Shown piece by piece: positions 48,184 through 63,936 of a stretch of 64,000 nucleotides of DNA (its first letter is position 1; each line of letters begins with the position of its first letter). The position numbers and the translations under genes were made by a program. The stretch is from Flaccisagitta enflata (Eukaryota; Chaetognatha; Sagittoidea; Aphragmophora). The notes beneath the pieces were generated by a model. It saw nothing but the letters and a program-made list of their open reading frames with translations, was not told the DNA's origin and ran no database searches. The stretch is from contig OZ231126.1 in the NCBI GenBank assembly GCA_965153355.1, positions 53,382,001 through 53,446,000 on the forward strand. The letters run 5' to 3'.

Positions 48184-48847
48184 TTTTTGGGCAGCGGCTC
48201 CGAAGGGGACAAAGTCCTGTAGAACACAGGGGGACTTTCGTTCCTTAGTCTGTTCGTTAGTTAGTTCGTCCCCCCTTATCAGGCCCCTCAGGCCTAAAAT
48301 CTGGCCTCTCAGGCCTCAAATCCAGCCTCTCAGGCCTCAAATCCAGCCTCTCAGGCCTCTAATCCAGCCTCTCAGGCTTCAAATCCAGCCTCTCAGGCCT
48401 CAAATCCAGCCTCTCTGGCCTCGAATCCAGCCTCTCAGGCCTCAAATTTGGCCTCTCAGGCCTCAAATCCGACCTAGCAGGCCTCAAACCTGGCCTTTCA
48501 GACCTCGAACTAGGCCTCGCAGGCCTCAAATTGAAATTCCCATGCCTCAAACCCGTCCTCTCATGCCTCAAATTAGGCCTCAAGTTAGTCCTCTCAAGCT
48601 TCCAATTGGCATTCTCAGGCCTTACATCAGCCTTCTTAGACCTCAATTTAAGCTCTTGAAGGCCTTCAGGCAACCCTCTATGTAGCATCTCATCCAGGTA
48701 AGGCAGGACGAACAAAAGTCCCCCTGTGTTCTACAGGACTTTGTCCCCTTTGGGGCCACTGCCCTGCTTCCCCTCACTCTAACTCACAATCACTCAAAGC
48801 AGGGCAAAGGGTATCGCTGACCATATATTGCCCTTGGGCGACCTGTT
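48184..48847 (-). repeat. family C element, complete
   Basis: On the minus strand: AACAGGTCGCCCAAGGGC, GGTCAGCGATACCC, GTGAGGGGAAGCAGGGCAG, CAAAGTCCTGTAGAACACAG, about 20 units of GGCCTGAGAGGCTGGATTTG, then the complement of the same CTGTAGAACACAG block and CCCCTTCGGAGCCGCTGCCC plus AAAAA. A 184-codon frame across the units (repeating LRPQIQP) is a repeat translation. Confidence 0.82.
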
Positions 48848-49189
48848 TTAATACAATGCTTGATTTCATAGGCAAACTAAAAAAAGAAGTTATTTTTAAA
48901 CAACCTACATTTCTGAAAAATTTAAATAAGATTCATTTTCTAGATAAGAAAATAAAAAATTTCTTTTTGAAAATGGCCAGCCTGGGCATTCTCTTATTTT
49001 GTTCTTAAAATTTTAGCAAATCTCTGGTTCATATCTCTCATAAACTGGTCTCTTTTAAAAAAAAAAGTGTACCGAGATATCTCTCTGCCTCCTAACTGAT
49101 GACCTGTAGCACACAGGAGCAAATTTACGCTCCCCCCCTGTGGCTAATATCATGACCTTAGAGAAATTCACCTTTTTTCTGAATTTCTA
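48848..49189. other. no feature seen
   Basis: AT-rich DNA between repeats, no frame of note. Confidence 0.45.
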
Positions 49190-49388
49190 CCTGTGTTCTA
49201 GAGGACTTTGTCCTCTTCGGGGCCGCTGCCCTGCTTCCCCTCACTCCAATTCACAATCATGCAAAGCAGGGTGACGGGTATCGCTGACCACACACTGCCC
49301 TTGGGCGACCTGTTAAGCGAGTAACCTTCTCCAGCACTGCTCCTGCCCACCCGCACACGACTAGGGTAGCCGTTTACCCGGCCTTGTT
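49190..49388 (-). repeat. family C end joined to a family A 5' half
   Basis: 49190-49314 carries the family C 5' block (complement of CCTGCTTCCCCTCACTCC to GGGCGACCTGTT). 49316-49388 is a family A 5' half (AACAAGGCCGGGTAAACGG on the minus strand). The same C-to-A junction occurs at 29490. Confidence 0.68.
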
Positions 49389-49919
49389 AAAGAAAACATC
49401 ACATTGGGCTACATCCAAGGATCCCACATGGTCAGCGGTGATCAAGTAAAGTAGTGAAATGAGACACAGGGCAGAATTTTCTGTCCTGAGGAAGAATATA
49501 GGAGGTCTAAGAAGACTCATTGAGATTATTGACGGCGAATTTGAGGTCTGGGGGGCAGATTTTAGGCATATAGAGCATATTTAAGATTTGGGGGGCAGGC
49601 TAAATGCTGAAAGGGCTTATTTGAGGCTTGGAGAGCTGCTTTCAGGTCTGGAGGGCACTCAGGGCAGATTTGAGGTTGGGAGAGCTGATTTCAGGTCTTG
49701 AGGGCCAAATTGAGGGTTGGAAGGGCTAATTCAAGGGCTTTGAGGGCCAAAATCAGGCATAAGAGTGCTGATTTGAGGCCCGCATGGTCTACGGGGGGGG
49801 GGGGGGGGGGACGGAAGGACATACAAAAGGATGAAAGGACAGATTGAGGGATAGAGGGATGATGTTGGCATCTTAACGCAAATTTTGGGCAGTGGCCCCA
49901 AAGGGGCCGGTGACCTGTG
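49389..49919. repeat. diverged family C-like minisatellite
   Basis: Units such as TTTGAGGTCTGGGGGGCAGA and a G16 run at 49794-49809, with no clear ends. Confidence 0.5.
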
Positions 49920-50664
49920 CTTTTGGGCAGCGGCCCCGAAGGGGACGAAGTCCTGTAGAACACAGGGGGACTTTCGTTCGTCCGTCCGTCCGTTCGTTCG
50001 TTCGTCTGTTCGTCCCCCCCCCCGCCTCAAATCTGGCCTCTGATACCTCAAATCTGGCCTCTGATACCTCAAATCTGGCCTCAGAGACCTCAAATCTGGC
50101 CTCTCAGGCCTCTGATCCAGCCTCTCAGGCCTCAAATCCAGCCACCTAGGCCTCAAATCCAGCCTCTCAGGCCTCTCCAGCCTCAAATTCAACCTCTCCC
50201 AGGCCTCAAATTCAACCTCTCAGGCTTCTCAAATTAGGCTTCTCAGGCCTTCACAATTCCACCTTGTACCAAAACCTAGCCCCCTCAGGCCTCAAATCAG
50301 CCTCAGGCCTCAAATCAGCTGCTAAGCCTCAATTTATTGCTCTCAGTGCTCTGACCTTTCAAGCCTCAATCCAGCTCTCTAAAGCCTCAAGTCAGACCTC
50401 TCAAGCCTCAATTCAGCCCTCTCAAGCTCTCGATTGGCATTCTGAGGCCTTACATCAGCCTTCTTAGACTCCTGCTTAGGCTTCCAAGGCCTTCAGTCAG
50501 CCTCTATAGCATCTCATCCACATCTTCAGGCAGACGAATGAGTCCCCTGTGTTCTACAGGACTTCGTCCCTTCGTCGCTGCCCTGCTTCCCTCACTCCAA
50601 TTCACAATCACTCAAACAGCAACGGGTACGCTGACCACATATTGCCTCTCTTGGGCGACCTGTT
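49920..50664 (-). repeat. family C element, complete
   Basis: It begins (plus strand) GGGCAGCGGCCCCGAAGGGG, has (GTCC/GTTC)n, then units of CTCTCAGGCCTCAAATCCAG, and ends GGGCGACCTGTT. The 3' part shows many single-base losses. Confidence 0.75.
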
Positions 50665-50691
50665 ACAATTTATGGGCGATTTTCATTTTCC

Positions 50692-51461
50692 TTCTTGGGC
50701 AGCGGCCTGGCGTGACGTAAGTCCTGCAGAACACAGGGGACTTCGCTCGCTCGCTTGTCCTGCTCATTTGTCCTCGCTTGTCCTCATCAGACCCCTTAGC
50801 CCCTCAAATTCGGCCTCTCAGGTCTCAAATCTGGCCTCTCAGGCCCTCCTGGGCCATGGCCTTCTCATATTCTCAAATATAGCTCTCAGGCCTCAAATCC
50901 AGCCTCTCTGGCTTTCAAATCCGGCCTTCAGGCTCTCAAATCCAGCCTCTCAGGTTTCAAATCCGCCTCTCAGGCCTCAAATTTAACCTCTCAGGCCTTT
51001 AAACTGGCCTCAGATCTGGCTTCTCAGGCCTCAAATTAGGCTTCTAAGGCCATAAATCCAAATTCTCAGGCCTCAAACCAGGCCTTCCAGGACTCAAATT
51101 AGGCCTCTCAGGCCGCAAATCAGCTATCTAAGCCTCAACTTATTGCTTTCAGGCTTCAAATCAGTCCTCGGACCTTTCAAGCCTTAATCCATCTCTCTCA
51201 AGCCTCAAGTCAGCCCTCTCAAGCTTCAGATTGGCATTCACAGGCCTTACATAAGCCTTCTTAGACCTCAGTTTAGGCTCTTGAAGGCCTCTTTAGTATC
51301 TCATCCACTTCTTCAGGCAGGACAAACGAAAGTCCCCCTGTGTTCTACAGGACTTTGTCCCCTTCGGGGCCGCTGCCCTGCTTCCCCTCACTCCAATTCA
51401 CAATCACTCAAAGCAGGGCAATGGGTATCGCTGACCACATATTGCCCTTGGGCGACCTGTT
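50692..51461 (-). repeat. family C element, complete
   Basis: Same plan as 49920-50664, immediately after it and in the same orientation. The core is about 450 bp of CTCTCAGGCCTCAAATC units. Confidence 0.75.
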
Positions 51462-51740
51462 CTCTTCCTCCTTCTCCCCCACCCTCTAGCTTTGAAGCCC
51501 AAATTTTAGCCTTGAGCTGCACGGCTCCAATCCCAGCTGCAGGGCTCCAATCCCAGCCCCATGGCTCCAATCCAAGACTTTAGGCTCCAATTTGATCCTC
51601 AATGTGCCAATTCCAGCCCCAAGGCTCATACCCAAGCCTCAAGGCTTGGATTCCAGCCTGGAGGCTCCAATCCCAACCTCATGGCTGCAATCCCAGCCTT
51701 ATAGCTCAAATTACAGCCTTCAGTTCTGTGTCCTAGTCTC
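51462..51740. repeat. 20-bp minisatellite
   Basis: Units like GGCTCCAATCCCAGCCCCAT, the same kind as the core at 30250-30540. Confidence 0.7.
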
Positions 51741-52972
51741 AAATCCTAGCCTAGGATTACAAACTCACAAAGAGGAACCAAATTTCGACTCTGCGTACAC
51801 TCAGTGTGCCCCCCCCCCCCGCCGAATAAAAACAAAAGAAAAAACTAGATGTTTAAAGTCCCATTTTCACAAAGAACACGAAACTCACGATTCATCATTC
51901 CCGCAACCTAAAACCACGATTCACAGTCACACCAAAAATTAATGATACCTTTCGATTGAATTGTAACGGAATCTACGGCGTTTTAAAATTTTCTCATTAA
52001 TAATGAAGAGGGATGAGAAATGCGTAGTCGTTTTCGTTTTCCATCCCCTCCATTCATCTCCCAGTTAACTTCTCTCCACAAATTATTGAGATAATGAAGA
52101 AATTTAACGGCACGCGGATTTTTCCACCAATCAAAACTCGAAAAAATCTTTGTTTTGCCCATGAATTTCACCTTCATTGCCTCAGGTAAAATCGAATAAG
52201 ATAAACAACAGTAAAAATATTTCCTGTGCAAATCGTTGCAAAATTACCAGGAAAACCTCCTCAACTTCAGACGCGTATTAAATCTATATAAAGACAGATA
52301 ACTGGACGCGGATTCCAGTTCTTTAATATGCCCATGGATTTTGATTGATATCCTAGAAGTGAATGTTTTTCTAAATTCAAACCAAATCTAATTTGAAAAA
52401 TTGACACCTAGGTTTTGCTAACTAGTGGTTAAGAGGTGATAATGTTGAAAATAAGCAACCAAACTAGGTCAAAACATAGAAACTGTTGTGGAATATACCA
52501 GGAAATACTTACCTAATATCCAGTATCAAGTATTTGTATTGTTTCCCACCAGCCAAAATGAAGGATCTACAGTTGTAGCACTACTGTCTCAATAATTGGT
52601 AAAGACGTGTTAGATTCTACCCCACCTCCCTGAATACATACCTATGACTATGTACCCTCCGACCTTTATCCATTTGTTCTTACATACGTACCAAACTCCC
52701 TATCTCCCGATTATTTTTTCGGCTACCTTACTACCTATCTAGCCACCCACTTAACTATCATCCTCTCTCCCTCTGTGTCCACCCATTTATCTAGCTGCCT
52801 GCCTTCACCACACCTGCGCCTGCATTAGGGCCCCACCACGGCCAATCAGGGACGTTGATGGATGTAAAGCATTGTGTAACTAAGTAAGGAAAGTGATGAG
52901 AAAAAAATGAACAAGTCAATGATTGAGTGGCTCAACGTCAAATTCTGAGTGGAGGCAGAAAAAACAAGGCCT
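51741..52972. other. no gene supported
   Basis: An 82-codon minus frame at 51983-52231 has no domain I recognise. CTACCTACC-like runs lie near 52650-52800. Confidence 0.4.
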
Positions 52973-53158
52973 TATACACGGCTACCGAAGTCGCGTGCGG
53001 GTGGGCAGGAGCAGTGATTGAAAAGGTTATTCAAGTGATTGGGCAGAAGCAGCAAAGCAAAAACCGCCCATAAACGCCAAAAAAGCTAACGACTACCGAC
53101 CGACCGACCGACCGACCGACATAGCGGGTCATAGAGTCGCGTTGCACGCGACTAAAAA
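52973..53158 (+). repeat. family A element, complete
   Basis: AACAAGGCCTTATACACGG, AGTCGCGTGCGGGTGGGC, (CGAC)n, GAGTCGCGTTGCACGCGACT plus AAAAA. 53159-53732 after it has no supported gene. Confidence 0.8.
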
Positions 53159-53732
53159 GGAGAGAAAAACGATAGAAAATTTAGTGAATTTGACTTTTTT
53201 TCTGAGTCATGGAGGGGGTAAAATGCTAAAATTGGCCAGATGAAGTTCTGTCATATTTCACGTGAGATGATTGTCAATTTTCAACTGGTTTAACTGGCAA
53301 AGACAGGCTGTCATCTGTAATTCAATTTCTTTCTTTTTTCCATGAGCGGGTCGATCTCGTGAATTCTAAAATGTTGAGAATCTATAGCCAAATGCAATGT
53401 TCAAATAGCACCTCTTTCTTTCATTCAACTCATTTCTAGATGTTAAGAGTTAGAAGGTTTATTTCATTTGAAATCGTAAACGTCAGTTCGAATTTATGTA
53501 AAATTACAGTCCAGGCTTTTAGATTATTCTATCCTGCCGAGAAGCAAAAAATTTTTGATATAATCTGCCAAATGCCATTTTTCCTAACTTTCCTATACCT
53601 AACTATAAATGAAGAAGATAACATAAGTTATCGCGATAAGAAGTGTTTTTTTTTTTTCAATCATACAATAGAGAAGTGCCTTTTTTACTACTTGCCTCAA
53701 GAAACTGTATTTTTTTCTCATACTACTTCCAC

Positions 53733-53990
53733 TCATTCATAAAAATGAACATTTTCCCAAAGATCATGCAGAAACGAGAAAAAAGGTGGTATCCACATTT
53801 TGGAGATTGTCAACGGCTGTTGATACATGATTGGACTTTTTCCGACTCCATGCATTGAATCACTCGTTTCTTCAATAAGCTTTTCTGCATGCTGAATTTT
53901 GGGACCATTCCAGCTGATGATTACTTCGTCTTCTAATGATTTGAGCAAGAGATCGCGATTTTGTTTGTCATGTTTCAGCTTGCTTCCCAT
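53733..53990 (-). pseudogene. possible transposon-derived fragment
   Basis: An 85-codon frame contains RDLLLKSLEDEVIISWNGPK and HAEKLIEE. The spacing around WNGP loosely recalls hAT-derived proteins, but no catalytic or zinc-finger region is present. It may be a chance frame. Confidence 0.2.
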
Positions 53991-54331
53991 GCTCTCAACG
54001 TAAACTAATGGTCTTTCATTCTTTTTCTTTTTCTTTCATCTTCTTTTACCTTCGTTTTGCTCTTTTTCTACTATTCCTCCTTTCTATTTAAGATAAAGCA
54101 TCTCTATAACTGGCTATGTCGGTCAGTTGGTTGGTCGGTCAGTCGGTTGGTTGGTCGGTTGGTTGGTCAGTTGGCCTGTCGGTAACGCATTTGTTCAACA
54201 ATCCACACGTCGCACCTTATTGGCCAAATTGGCCTTGTTCTTTTCTTTTTCTTATATTTATCTTCTTCAAGCTGCCGAGTGCCAAGAGTTGTTGCTTTCC
54301 TTTCAAGCACGCCCGCTTGTCTTTTCTTCTC

Positions 54332-54399
54332 TTTTCTTCTTCTTCTTCTTCTTCTTCTTCTTCTTCTTCTTCTTCTTCTTCTTCTTCTTCTTCTTCTTT
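54332..54399. repeat. (TTC)n microsatellite
   Basis: About 22 TTC units in a pyrimidine-rich stretch. Just before it (54087-54240) is a diverged A/B-type element with a (GGTT/GGTC)n core. Confidence 0.95.
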
Positions 54400-54577
54400 T
54401 TTCATTCTTTTTCTTCTTTGCCTTTTCTTCTTCGCTTTTTCTTCCTCGTCTCTTCTTCCTCTGCCAAGACCTGCCGAGACTCTCTCAAGCCTGCCGACAA
54501 GCGGCGCTGCCCGCTGCCCCAGAATCTAGAGGCCTGTTACAGTCAACTGACTAAATTCAACATTTCATTCACCAGAA

Positions 54578-54828
54578 AACAAGGTCATTAGACCTAAGTC
54601 GCGTGCATCGGCACTTTCAAAAAATGTCAGGCAGGCAGACAGACACTTTTTAAAAGGCTTTTTACTTCTCCACGTTTCTTCTCTGCCATTCAGAGCCATC
54701 AAAAACGCAATAAAAAGCCTTTAAAACGACTTTGTTACGGACCGATGGACGGACCAACGGACGGACGGAACGACCGACGGACCAACAAAGTGGCTTATAG
54801 AGTCGCGTAGCACGCGACTAAAAAAAAA
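54578..54828 (+). repeat. family A element
   Basis: AACAAGGTCATTAGACC, AAGTCGCGTGCATCGG, core of GGACGGACCAAC, then GAGTCGCGTAGCACGCGACT plus AAAAA. Confidence 0.72.
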
Positions 54829-55022
54829 TTTTGAAATATATAATGAACGGGAGACTGATCGTAGAGAACAGACAAAAGATATAATGGCGCGATCTAAAGT
54901 TCGACAGTCAACAATGACAGACAATGATTTATTTTTTACTTTTGACACAATATCCCGTATCTATCATGAATTTTATTGTTTACAATTATTACGCCTTGTG
55001 ATTGTGTGCCCCTTCATTTGGA

Positions 55023-55220
55023 AACAAGGCCGGATACGCGGCTACTCCAGTCGCGCGCGGGTGGGCACTGGGCAGGGGCCGTATTTGAGGTCACTAGGAG
55101 CTTTGAGGTCAAGCCCGCATGAATATAAAAAAGTGAAAAAAAAGTAAAATGTGACAGAACGACTAACGGACGGGCGGACGGAGAAAGCGGGGTGTAGAGT
55201 CGCATAGCACGCGACTAAAC
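55023..55220 (+). repeat. family A element downstream of GST
   Basis: AACAAGGCCGGATACGCGG, AGTCGCGCGCGGGTGGGC, (GGAC)n, GAGTCGCATAGCACGCGACT plus AAAC. Confidence 0.78.
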
Positions 55221-55293
55221 AAGACTGCAAGACTAAAATACCAAAATATAAAAAGACCAAAACACAAAAAGACTTAAAAAGACTAAACGACTA

Positions 55294-55389
55294 AAAAACG
55301 CCAAAAAAAACTTACGGTGACGGACGATCGGACGGACCGACCGACCGACATAGCGGGTCATAGAGTCGCGTAACACGCGACTTAAAAAG
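55294..55389 (+). repeat. family A element, 3' half, 22 bp from the GST stop codon
   Basis: CTTACGGTGACGGACG, (GACC)n, GAGTCGCGTAACACGCGACT plus TAAAAA. On the GST transcript this would lie at the very start of the 3' UTR. Confidence 0.72.
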
Positions 55390-55411
55390 AGAAAAACGAC
55401 GACAACTGTTT

Positions 55412-59749
<4,338 letters not shown>

Positions 59750-59786
59750 GACGAAAAAAATAGTGGTTGGTGCAATCGGTGATAAG

Positions 59787-60181
59787 CTGAAATTGGGAAT
59801 AAATGAATGAATTTAATCAATCATTTGGTAGCGCGTTCCACTGCTTAATCGCCGGAAAAGGAACAATTCTTGAGACATAAATGAACATAATTGAAACTGC
59901 TGCCGCGGGTGCGATGAGAATGAGCATCGAAAATCGAATTTAAATTGTGAAGTAGAAAGCCTGGGGCCAGCTCATACCGAACACAAAAAAGATGTGTCAT
60001 TCTGAAAAATTTGGCTCGATCTGGAAAGCTCAACAAGTTCCTCAATTTTTTTCTATAGTATATGCGCCATATTGTACACATTGTCAAAACAACGTACCAT
60101 CTTGAGCAAGAAGAAGAGTAGAGTCATCAGCCTACAGAAAGAGTCGGCATGTCAAACATGATTATATCATTAATATAATCA
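59787..60181. other. upstream region of GST
   Basis: An acceptor-like AATTTCAG lies 37 nt before the GST start codon (minus strand). No TATA box seen. Nothing else recognised. Confidence 0.4.
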
Positions 60182-60383
60182 AACAAGGCCGGATACACGG
60201 CTACCCCAGTCGCGTGCGGGTGGGCAGGGACTGTTTTTGAGGTCACCCTATCATTTGGGCAGGAGCAGTGGGGCCAAGGACCGCAAAAATCCAAAAAAAG
60301 TAAAGTGTGACGGACGGACGGACGGACGGACGGACGGATGGACAAAGCGGGGTGTAGAGTCGCATAGCAAGCGACTTAAAAAA
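60182..60383 (+). repeat. family A element, complete
   Basis: AACAAGGCCGGATACACGG, AGTCGCGTGCGGGTGGGC, (GGAC)7, GAGTCGCATAGCAAGCGACT plus TAAAAAA. Confidence 0.8.
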
Positions 60384-60543
60384 GTTAAGGACCGAGGATA
60401 CTTCCCTGCAGCCATACGGAACTCCACATGAAACAGGTAAAAACTCAGAACGTTCCCCGCTCACTTCAACGCATTGCCGTCGATCACTCAGATAGGATTT
60501 CAATCAAGAATTAAGAGGACACACCAATAGCATGTAAGTTATC

Positions 60544-60661
60544 CTGAGCCGGACTTCCCAATAGGCTTAAGAGGCTTAAGCCTAGGGCCCCGCGGTAAGG
60601 GGGGCCCCGCGGTAGAGCCCCCAACTTAGAAAAAAAAAAAGAAATGAAGAAAGAAAAAAAA

Positions 60662-60693
<32 letters not shown>

Positions 60694-61662
60694 CAGGGAA
60701 AGAAAGACAGGGAAAGAATGACAAAAAGAAACACAGAAAGAAAGAAAAGAAAAGAATAAAAGAAAAGCTCCATTGTTACAGATAAAATATTGATGTATCA
60801 AAGAAATTCATTTATATTTTTATTCAAAAGGGGAACAATTGCGTGCTTCACATAGCAAAAGTTGGTTATTTCTTTTCGCCCTCTTTTCCTAATGTGGAGT
60901 GACCAATTTTAGGACCCTTACCATTTTTGTTTTATCAAAAATCGTTCATCTTCCGTTTTTTAGAAAATTGCTTTTGAGGACCTAATTTGCATAATGCAGT
61001 GGGATAAAACAATATGCTGACATTGTTTGAATCAGCTTTCATAATTTTCTACTCTTCATAGAATTGCAATTCTGCCTCTTCATTTGCTCTTTCATAACTT
61101 ATGTTCTGATATTTTAGTTTATTTTTACATATATCATGATTTTTTAAAACAAATAATTGTCCTTTTTGTAACAAAACTACACAGGATTTTGCTGAATTCT
61201 GGGAAATCAGTGGAAATTTAAAGGCCAAAACAAAAACGGAAGATGAAGGAATTTTGAAAAAAGGAAAATGGTCATCTTCATGATTTTTGCCCCTCCATAT
61301 TACCTAAATAGGGTGAAGGGATACTCCCAACTTTTGCTATGTGAAGCACCCAAGGGGAACAACTGAATTTTTTTAAAATCTTAAGAAAATTTTCTTTTTT
61401 CAATCCCTTGCTTATGAAGTTGCAAACCATAATCTATCAGATTTTTTTCAGAAGTAAATACATTCATTATTTAAGAAAAAATCTGATTATAATATGTTAT
61501 AAACAAAAAGAAATAAATACCAATGTTCTACCAAATGGGCTTTTGGTAAAGCAAGAGGGGGGGCAGCCGAGGGAAAGGGGTAGTAGGGCCCATGGAGGGG
61601 GGCTGGGGGGCCCCGCGGTAGCAGTCAAGCCTAGGGCCCCGCGGAGGGTAAGTCCGGCTCAG
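60544..61662. mobile_element. 1119-bp hAT-type element with 8-bp target duplication
   Basis: The ends CTGAGCCGGACTT and AAGTCCGGCTCAG are flanked by AAGTTATC on both sides (60536-60543, 61663-61670). The subterminal CCTAGGGCCCCGCGG occurs at both ends, as in known hAT elements. Contains an (AAAG)n run and a nested element; no transposase. Confidence 0.85.
60841..61351. mobile_element. 511-bp element nested in the hAT element
   Basis: GCGTGCTTCACATAGCAAAA and the complement of GGGTGCTTCACATAGCAAAA as ends. AAGGGGAACAATT and AAGGGGAACAACT flank it, a 13-bp near-duplication. Confidence 0.75.
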
Positions 61663-61670
61663 AAGTTATC

Positions 61671-62126
61671 ACGTAAGATAGAATGATCAACCGTATCGAT
61701 TATCGAACGGAGCTGAATTTGCCTGGCTAACTTTTATGAATTAAACTAAGGCGTTTTAGGGGCCCGCCAAAATGAACTGAAAGTTCTGCCTGAAGTTTAG
61801 ATAAAAGCACAAATGATTGGACTTTGAGTCGTGAATTGTGAATTTGCGATAGAGTTTTTTTCTAAAATGGAAATTCAAGGTGTGTTTTCTGACGGAAAAA
61901 ATTTCTATTTGCTTGTCGCATTCGGATAGCAGCCTCGGGGATTTGTGAATCCTTTAGTTTTTTAAGGACCTAATGGATATATGGAAATGTTACCAAGCCT
62001 GTCCCAATATGGCTCTTTGCCACAATGTCATCAAAATTATGGTATTCCCGGAGCATTTCATGTTGACGTGCTAACCTGCGCGTCTGGTAAAACATCAATT
62101 TGGACAAAAGTTTTGAAATCTACAGA
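61671..62126. other. no feature seen
   Basis: No recognisable gene; a 67-codon frame at 61981-62184 runs into the following repeat. Confidence 0.4.
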
Positions 62127-62416
62127 AACAAGGCCAAGTAGGCCAACGATGCGTCCTCTTTGCATGAATGTTATTTATGAATGAATATTTTATATGAATG
62201 AATGTTTTTGATGAATGAATATTTTCTTATGAGAGAAAGTTTTTCTTATGAATGAACGTTGTTTATGAAAGAATGATTAATGATGTTTTTAAAGTACGCC
62301 ACTTTTCAGATGAAAAATGCAAGATTCTGATGCTTTTTATGAATGCGTTACCCGATCGACAGACCAACCAACCGACTGACAGAGCCTATTATATTGATGC
62401 GAGGACGCATCTAAAA
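62127..62416 (+). repeat. family B element with a different core
   Basis: AACAAGGCCAAGTAGGCC, GATGCGTCCTC, a core of about 25-bp ATGAATGAATATTTT-like units, a short GACC patch, then GATGCGAGGACGCATC plus TAAAAA. 62417-62886 has no recognised feature. Confidence 0.75.
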
Positions 62417-62886
62417 ACTGGTAATTTGAATACCATCTTCTTATCCAATTCCAACAAGAAAGTGCTTGAGTTGGTGGCGAAGTTTTCAAAAAATTCAAAC
62501 CTGCATTTGAACCCGCCTCTGAAACTTTTTTCTTCCTTTACAAACTTCAACAAAAGAACAAAGTCTTAACAGATAACGACAATATTAATGTACACAACTG
62601 ACCCTCCGTCGTTTTTGCCTCTTCTGGTCTAGTTTTAAATTGAAACCAGAGCTTCACCACTTAATTTAAAGATCCTTTCCCTTCCTTGCGATTGGTTTCC
62701 CGGTTTTGAAAATGTGCCTTCATTGGCGCTTTTAAGTTACCCATTTCATTTCATAAGACATAACTTAGGAACCACGTTCTGTCAACAATCTGTTTTTTTT
62801 TTTTTTAATTTGCTTTTCCCAAGAAGAGGAAATGTGTAACCGGGTATGATCCTCTCTACTGTAGGACGGTCATGATGACCTCGTCA

Positions 62887-63025
62887 TTTTTAGTCGCGAA
62901 CACGTGTCGGTCGGTAGGTCGATAGGTTACGATTTTTTTTTAATTCCGAGCAATTATTGCATTATGGGCTTTATGGCCCCTGCTCAATCATCCGCGACTG
63001 TCTTGCCGTGTATCCGGCCCTGTTT
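62887..63025 (-). repeat. family A element, short
   Basis: On the minus strand AACAGGGCCGGATACACGG, AGTCGCGGATGATTG and a terminal ...GTTCGCGACT plus AAAAA. Confidence 0.7.
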
Positions 63026-63110
63026 GATGCGTTCTCGCATCTCTTTTTAAGGATCTATCTGCTGGTCCATCCATCCGTCCGACCGTCCATCCGCCACTTC
63101 ATTACACCTT
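63023..63110 (-). repeat. family B-type 3' end
   Basis: GATGCGTTCTCGCATC hairpin and (GTCC/ATCC)n core, joined to the preceding family A copy. 63111-63471 has no recognised feature. Confidence 0.55.
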
Positions 63111-63471
63111 TCCAAATATCACATGTTTCCATCTCAGATCACTTACCGAATGCCCTGACTATTCTTAGAGTCTCCCTCGCACCTGCAAAAGAGGTTCTGT
63201 TTGCTCCACCGTCGGTCGACCTGTTACACTCTCTAATTACTCACCAGGCAGCCCACAACTATTTCAAATTGCGTTCTCGTATCTTTTCAAAATGATACCA
63301 TGCCATGTTATAGAGAACAGGATATAGATTTTAGAGCCCAGGATCTGAACAATGGAGACAGGGTCAATCTGGGCTTTATTGTACTTTATAGGTAAACTGT
63401 CAGGTTGTTTTATTTTTTACAAATAAAATTTCTTTAATTCTGTAGTTCCAGATGAAAAACAAACAAGGTCA

Positions 63472-63936
63472 ACAAACCTTAATCGCGTGGTATCTAAGGA
63501 AATAAAGGTAATTAAGGTGCTTACATAATTGCTGATAATTACCTAAAAATACTTATCTTTATATTTGTCTAAAATCATCGATCTTCATGCCCTAAAAGAA
63601 TAGCTCTCCATAATGACTATAATCACCTGAAATGACCATAACTACCATTAATCACCTATAACTACCTATACTTGATTATAACTGGAAATAACTATCTATT
63701 ATTACCTTTGATTACTTATAATTTTCACAATACAAAATTACCTGTAATAACCCATAATTACCTAATGACTTTAAATTCCCTAATAAATGATAATACTTTT
63801 TATCACCTCTATTAAGCTACCGTTACCTTTAATCACCCCAAAAAATGATGAACCGATATTTCAACAAATGTGACAGACCGACCGACAGACCGAACGACAT
63901 AGCGGCTTCTTGAGTCGCGTTCACGCGACCAAAAAA
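63472..63936 (+). repeat. family A element with AT-rich minisatellite core
   Basis: AACAAGGTCAACAAACC with TAATCGCGTGG, then about 330 bp of TAATTACCTATAA-like units, (GACC)n, and GAGTCGCGTTCACGCGACC plus AAAAAA. Confidence 0.7.

Noticed and set aside
48131-48685. 184-codon frame with repeated LRPQIQP
   Set aside because: It is a translation of the 20-bp minisatellite in a family C element; its frame is lost in sister copies at 49920 and 50692.
61408-61686. 92-codon frame
   Set aside because: Its second half is the GC-rich end of the hAT-type element.
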